DNA of 14,162 bases, taken from Hydrogenophaga sp. GTDB taxonomy: Bacteria; Pseudomonadota; Gammaproteobacteria; Burkholderiales; Burkholderiaceae. Each line of letters opens with the position of its first letter. Position 1 is the first letter of the stretch. The position numbers were made by a program, and so were the translations under genes. Positions 12,396-14,162 of the stretch are shown here, one piece after another. The DNA lies in assembly GCA_025458545.1 (NCBI GenBank), contig JALOSH010000023.1, forward strand, positions 1 through 14,162. The letters run 5' to 3'. The notes beneath the pieces are model-generated. The model did no database searches. It worked only from the letters and a program-made list of their open reading frames with translations, and was not told where the DNA came from.

Positions 12396-14162
12396 GTGAG
12401 CGCCATCCACTGCGACCTGTTGGTGATCGGCTCCGGGGCTGGTGGATTGGCTGCGGCAGTCACGGCGGCACACCTCGGCCTCAAGGTCATCGTCGCGGAA
12501 AAAGATGCTCAGTTCGGCGGCACCACCGCCTGGTCGGGTGGCTGGATGTGGTTGCCGCGCAACCCGCTGGCGGTCGAGGCGGGCATCGTCGAACCCATCG
12601 AAGAGCCGCTGAATTACCTGCGTCACGAACTCGGCGAGCGCTTTGACGAGGCCCGTGCCCGCGCCTTCCTCGACGCGGCACCGCGCATGGTGGAGTTCTT
12701 CCGCTCGAAGACCGCCCTGCGCTTCATCGACGGCAACGCGATCCCCGACTTCCACGGTCGCACGCCGCACGCGGCGCTGGGCGGCCGCTCGCTCTGCGCC
12801 GCGCCGTTCGACGGCCGTCGTCTCGGCCCGCACATCGCCGACCTGAAGCCACCGCTGCCCGAGACCACGCTCTGGGGCATGGGCATCGCATCGGGCGCCG
12901 AGCTGCGCCACTTCTTCAACGCGCTGCGCAAACCCGCCTCGCTCTGGTACGTCGCCAAGCGCGTGCTGGCACACGGGAAAGACCTGCTGTTCCACCGCCG
13001 CGGCATGCGCCTGGTCAACGGCAACGCGCTGATGGCGGCGCTGGCGGCCTCGGCGCTGCAGGCTGGTGTCGACATCCGCACCCGCTCGCCTGCGCGGCGC
13101 CTGTTGCGCGACGGCGAGCGCGTGACCGGCGCGGTGCTGAACACACCCGACGGCCCGGTAGAAGTCCACGCGGCCCGCGGTGTGCTGCTGGCCTGCGGCG
13201 GCTTCCCGCACGACAGCGAGCGCAAGCGCGCCCTGCTGCCGCACGCGCCCACCGGCAACGAACACTGGTCCGCAGCGTCGCGCGGCAACACCGGCGACGG
13301 CCTGCGCCTGGGCGAAAGCGCGGGCGGCCACGTCGGCACCGACGGGCTGCAGGCCGCGGCCCTGACCCCGGTTTCGCTGGTGCCGCAACGCGACGGCACG
13401 TTCACCCACTTCCCGCACCTGATCGAACGCGCCAAACCCGGCCTGATCATGGTGCGCGCCGACGGCAGCCGCTTTGCCAACGAGGCCGACTCGTACCACG
13501 ACGTGATGCAGGCGCTGCTCAAAGCGACACCGCCCGGTCAGCCGGTGCAGGCCTGGCTGGTGTGCGACCGCGCCTTCATGCGCCACTACGGCCTGGGCGC
13601 CGCCAAGCCCGCGCCCATGCCGTTGGGCCCCATGCTGGCCAACGGCTATGTGAAGCGCGGCCGCACCCTGGCCGAGCTGGCCCAGGCCTGCGGCATCGCG
13701 GCCGACGGGCTGGAGCGCACCGTGCAGCGCTACAACGCCATGGCCCGCGTCGGCAAAGACGAGGACTTCGCCAAGGGCGAGACGCCCTACAACCGCCTGC
13801 AGGGCGATGCCGCCTTCGCCGCCGAACGCGGCTGGCCCAACCCCTGCATGGGTCCGATGGAACGCGGGCCGTTCTACGCGGTGCGCGTGGTCGCTGGCAG
13901 CCTGGGCACCTTTGCCGGGCTCAAGGTCAACGCCCAGGCCCAGGTGCTGGACGACCACGGCCAGCCCATCCCCGGCCTCTACGCCGGCGGCAACGACATG
14001 GATTCGATGATGGCCGGCCACTACCCCAGTGGCGGCATCACGCTCGGCCCGGCCATGACCTTGGGCTGGATCGCGGCACAGCACATGGCCACCCCTGCCG
14101 CGGCTGACGCCGCGTCCCCCTCAAGGGGGCGACACCTGCAGCCCGGCACAGCCGGTTCTGCG
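12396..14162 (+). CDS. KstD-like FAD-dependent oxidoreductase 3 (3' end beyond window)
   Basis: The frame from GTG at 12396 is open for 589 codons to the last base, so the stop lies outside. It has GSGAGG (12-17), GGTTAWSGGWMW (about 43-54), ACGGFPHD, and the C-terminal GLYAGGNDMDSMMAGHYPSGG with Tyr543 and Gly547 matching the KstD ketone-binding pair. Tyr367 (NEADSYHD) is kept, but the position of the PDY tyrosine is Phe119 (IPDFHG). It is closest to flavoprotein 1 (both have PAPMP, NGYxK and AELAQ.CGI), yet lacks the repeat-derived loop. The family domain ends near residue 567 (QHMA). From about residue 571 the frame runs through repeat R7 (ADAASPSRGRHLQPG), giving a repeat-coded tail. Start: the GTG gives the normal distance to the FAD motif; a GTG 24 bases earlier lies in R6. 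The ribosome binding site is weak (GGGG). It is third in the Gfo/Idh-IclR operon. Confidence 0.88.
   Translation, partial: MSAIHCDLLVIGSGAGGLAAAVTAAHLGLKVIVAEKDAQFGGTTAWSGGWMWLPRNPLAVEAGIVEPIEEPLNYLRHELGERFDEARARAFLDAAPRMVEFFRSKTALRFIDGNAIPDFHGRTPHAALGGRSLCAAPFDGRRLGPHIADLKPPLPETTLWGMGIASGAELRHFFNALRKPASLWYVAKRVLAHGKDLLFHRRGMRLVNGNALMAALAASALQAGVDIRTRSPARRLLRDGERVTGAVLNTPDGPVEVHAARGVLLACGGFPHDSERKRALLPHAPTGNEHWSAASRGNTGDGLRLGESAGGHVGTDGLQAAALTPVSLVPQRDGTFTHFPHLIERAKPGLIMVRADGSRFANEADSYHDVMQALLKATPPGQPVQAWLVCDRAFMRHYGLGAAKPAPMPLGPMLANGYVKRGRTLAELAQACGIAADGLERTVQRYNAMARVGKDEDFAKGETPYNRLQGDAAFAAERGWPNPCMGPMERGPFYAVRVVAGSLGTFAGLKVNAQAQVLDDHGQPIPGLYAGGNDMDSMMAGHYPSGGITLGPAMTLGWIAAQHMATPAAADAASPSRGRHLQPGTAGSA
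14107..14162 (+). repeat. Dispersed hairpin repeat copy R7, read through by flavoprotein 3 (cut by window edge)
   Basis: Forward orientation. It shows the C5/G5 hairpin (about 14116-14129), ACACC (14132-14136), GCAG (14138-14141) pairing with CTGC (14158-14161), and CCGGC (14143-14147) with GCCGG (14151-14155). The window ends before the expected GGTGT partner of ACACC. It contains no stop in the flavoprotein frame. Confidence 0.78.

Noticed and set aside
12249..14084. Minus-strand open frame opposite flavoprotein 3
   Set aside because: Antisense shadow; the plus-strand frame has continuous family motifs from the FAD site to the C terminus.
150..14162. CRISPR array or mobile element as explanation of the repeats
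   Set aside because: The copies are dispersed, occur in both orientations, have no regular spacers and no transposase or flanking target duplications that I can see.

Overview
The window looks like chromosomal DNA of a GC-rich betaproteobacterium, most likely Burkholderiales and probably Comamonadaceae (Hydrogenophaga, Rhodoferax or Variovorax-like). This rests on the high GC content, a tripartite tricarboxylate (TctABC/Bug) transporter, a PobR-type AraC regulator, and GC-rich dispersed hairpin repeats of a kind I associate with that family. No tRNA, rRNA, insertion sequence, prophage or CRISPR array is visible. The genus is inference.

Layout. (1) 1-2864, minus strand: an operon reading SDR dehydrogenase, KstD-like flavoprotein 1, then a NIPSNAP-family protein cut by the left edge. 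(2) 2950-3879, plus strand: an AraC-family regulator divergent from that operon. (3) 4035-7168, minus strand: tctC-tctB-tctA, with a strong Rho-independent terminator between tctC and tctB. (4) 7476-10147, minus strand: an AroE-like shikimate dehydrogenase homologue followed by KstD-like flavoprotein 2. (5) 10390-14162, plus strand: a Gfo/Idh/MocA oxidoreductase, an IclR regulator, and KstD-like flavoprotein 3, whose frame is still open at the right edge. Groups 4 and 5 diverge from one AT-rich region with two back-to-back promoter candidates sharing a 13-bp palindrome.

How the genes may work together. Three paralogous 3-ketosteroid-delta1-dehydrogenase-like flavoproteins, an SDR alcohol dehydrogenase, a shikimate-dehydrogenase-like protein, a Gfo/Idh oxidoreductase, a carboxylate transporter and two regulators of types common in aromatic catabolism suggest a catabolic island. 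A plausible scheme is uptake of an alicyclic or hydroaromatic carboxylic acid by TctABC, oxidation of ring hydroxyls to ketones by the NAD(P)-dependent dehydrogenases, and alpha,beta-desaturation by the flavoproteins, possibly to aromaticity. The scheme is inference. The families are well supported; the substrate is not known.

The most unusual feature is a family of seven dispersed repeats of about 55-100 bp. Five of them (R3-R7) fold into a conserved pair of hairpins, and their stems differ between copies by compensatory base changes. R1 keeps the architecture with different sequences, and R2 is degenerate. The repeats also enter genes: one lies in frame inside flavoprotein 1, one forms the N-terminal leader of the NIPSNAP protein, one is read through at the C terminus of flavoprotein 3, two supply the stop codons of tctA and aroE, and one supplies the likely ribosome binding site of the Gfo/Idh gene.
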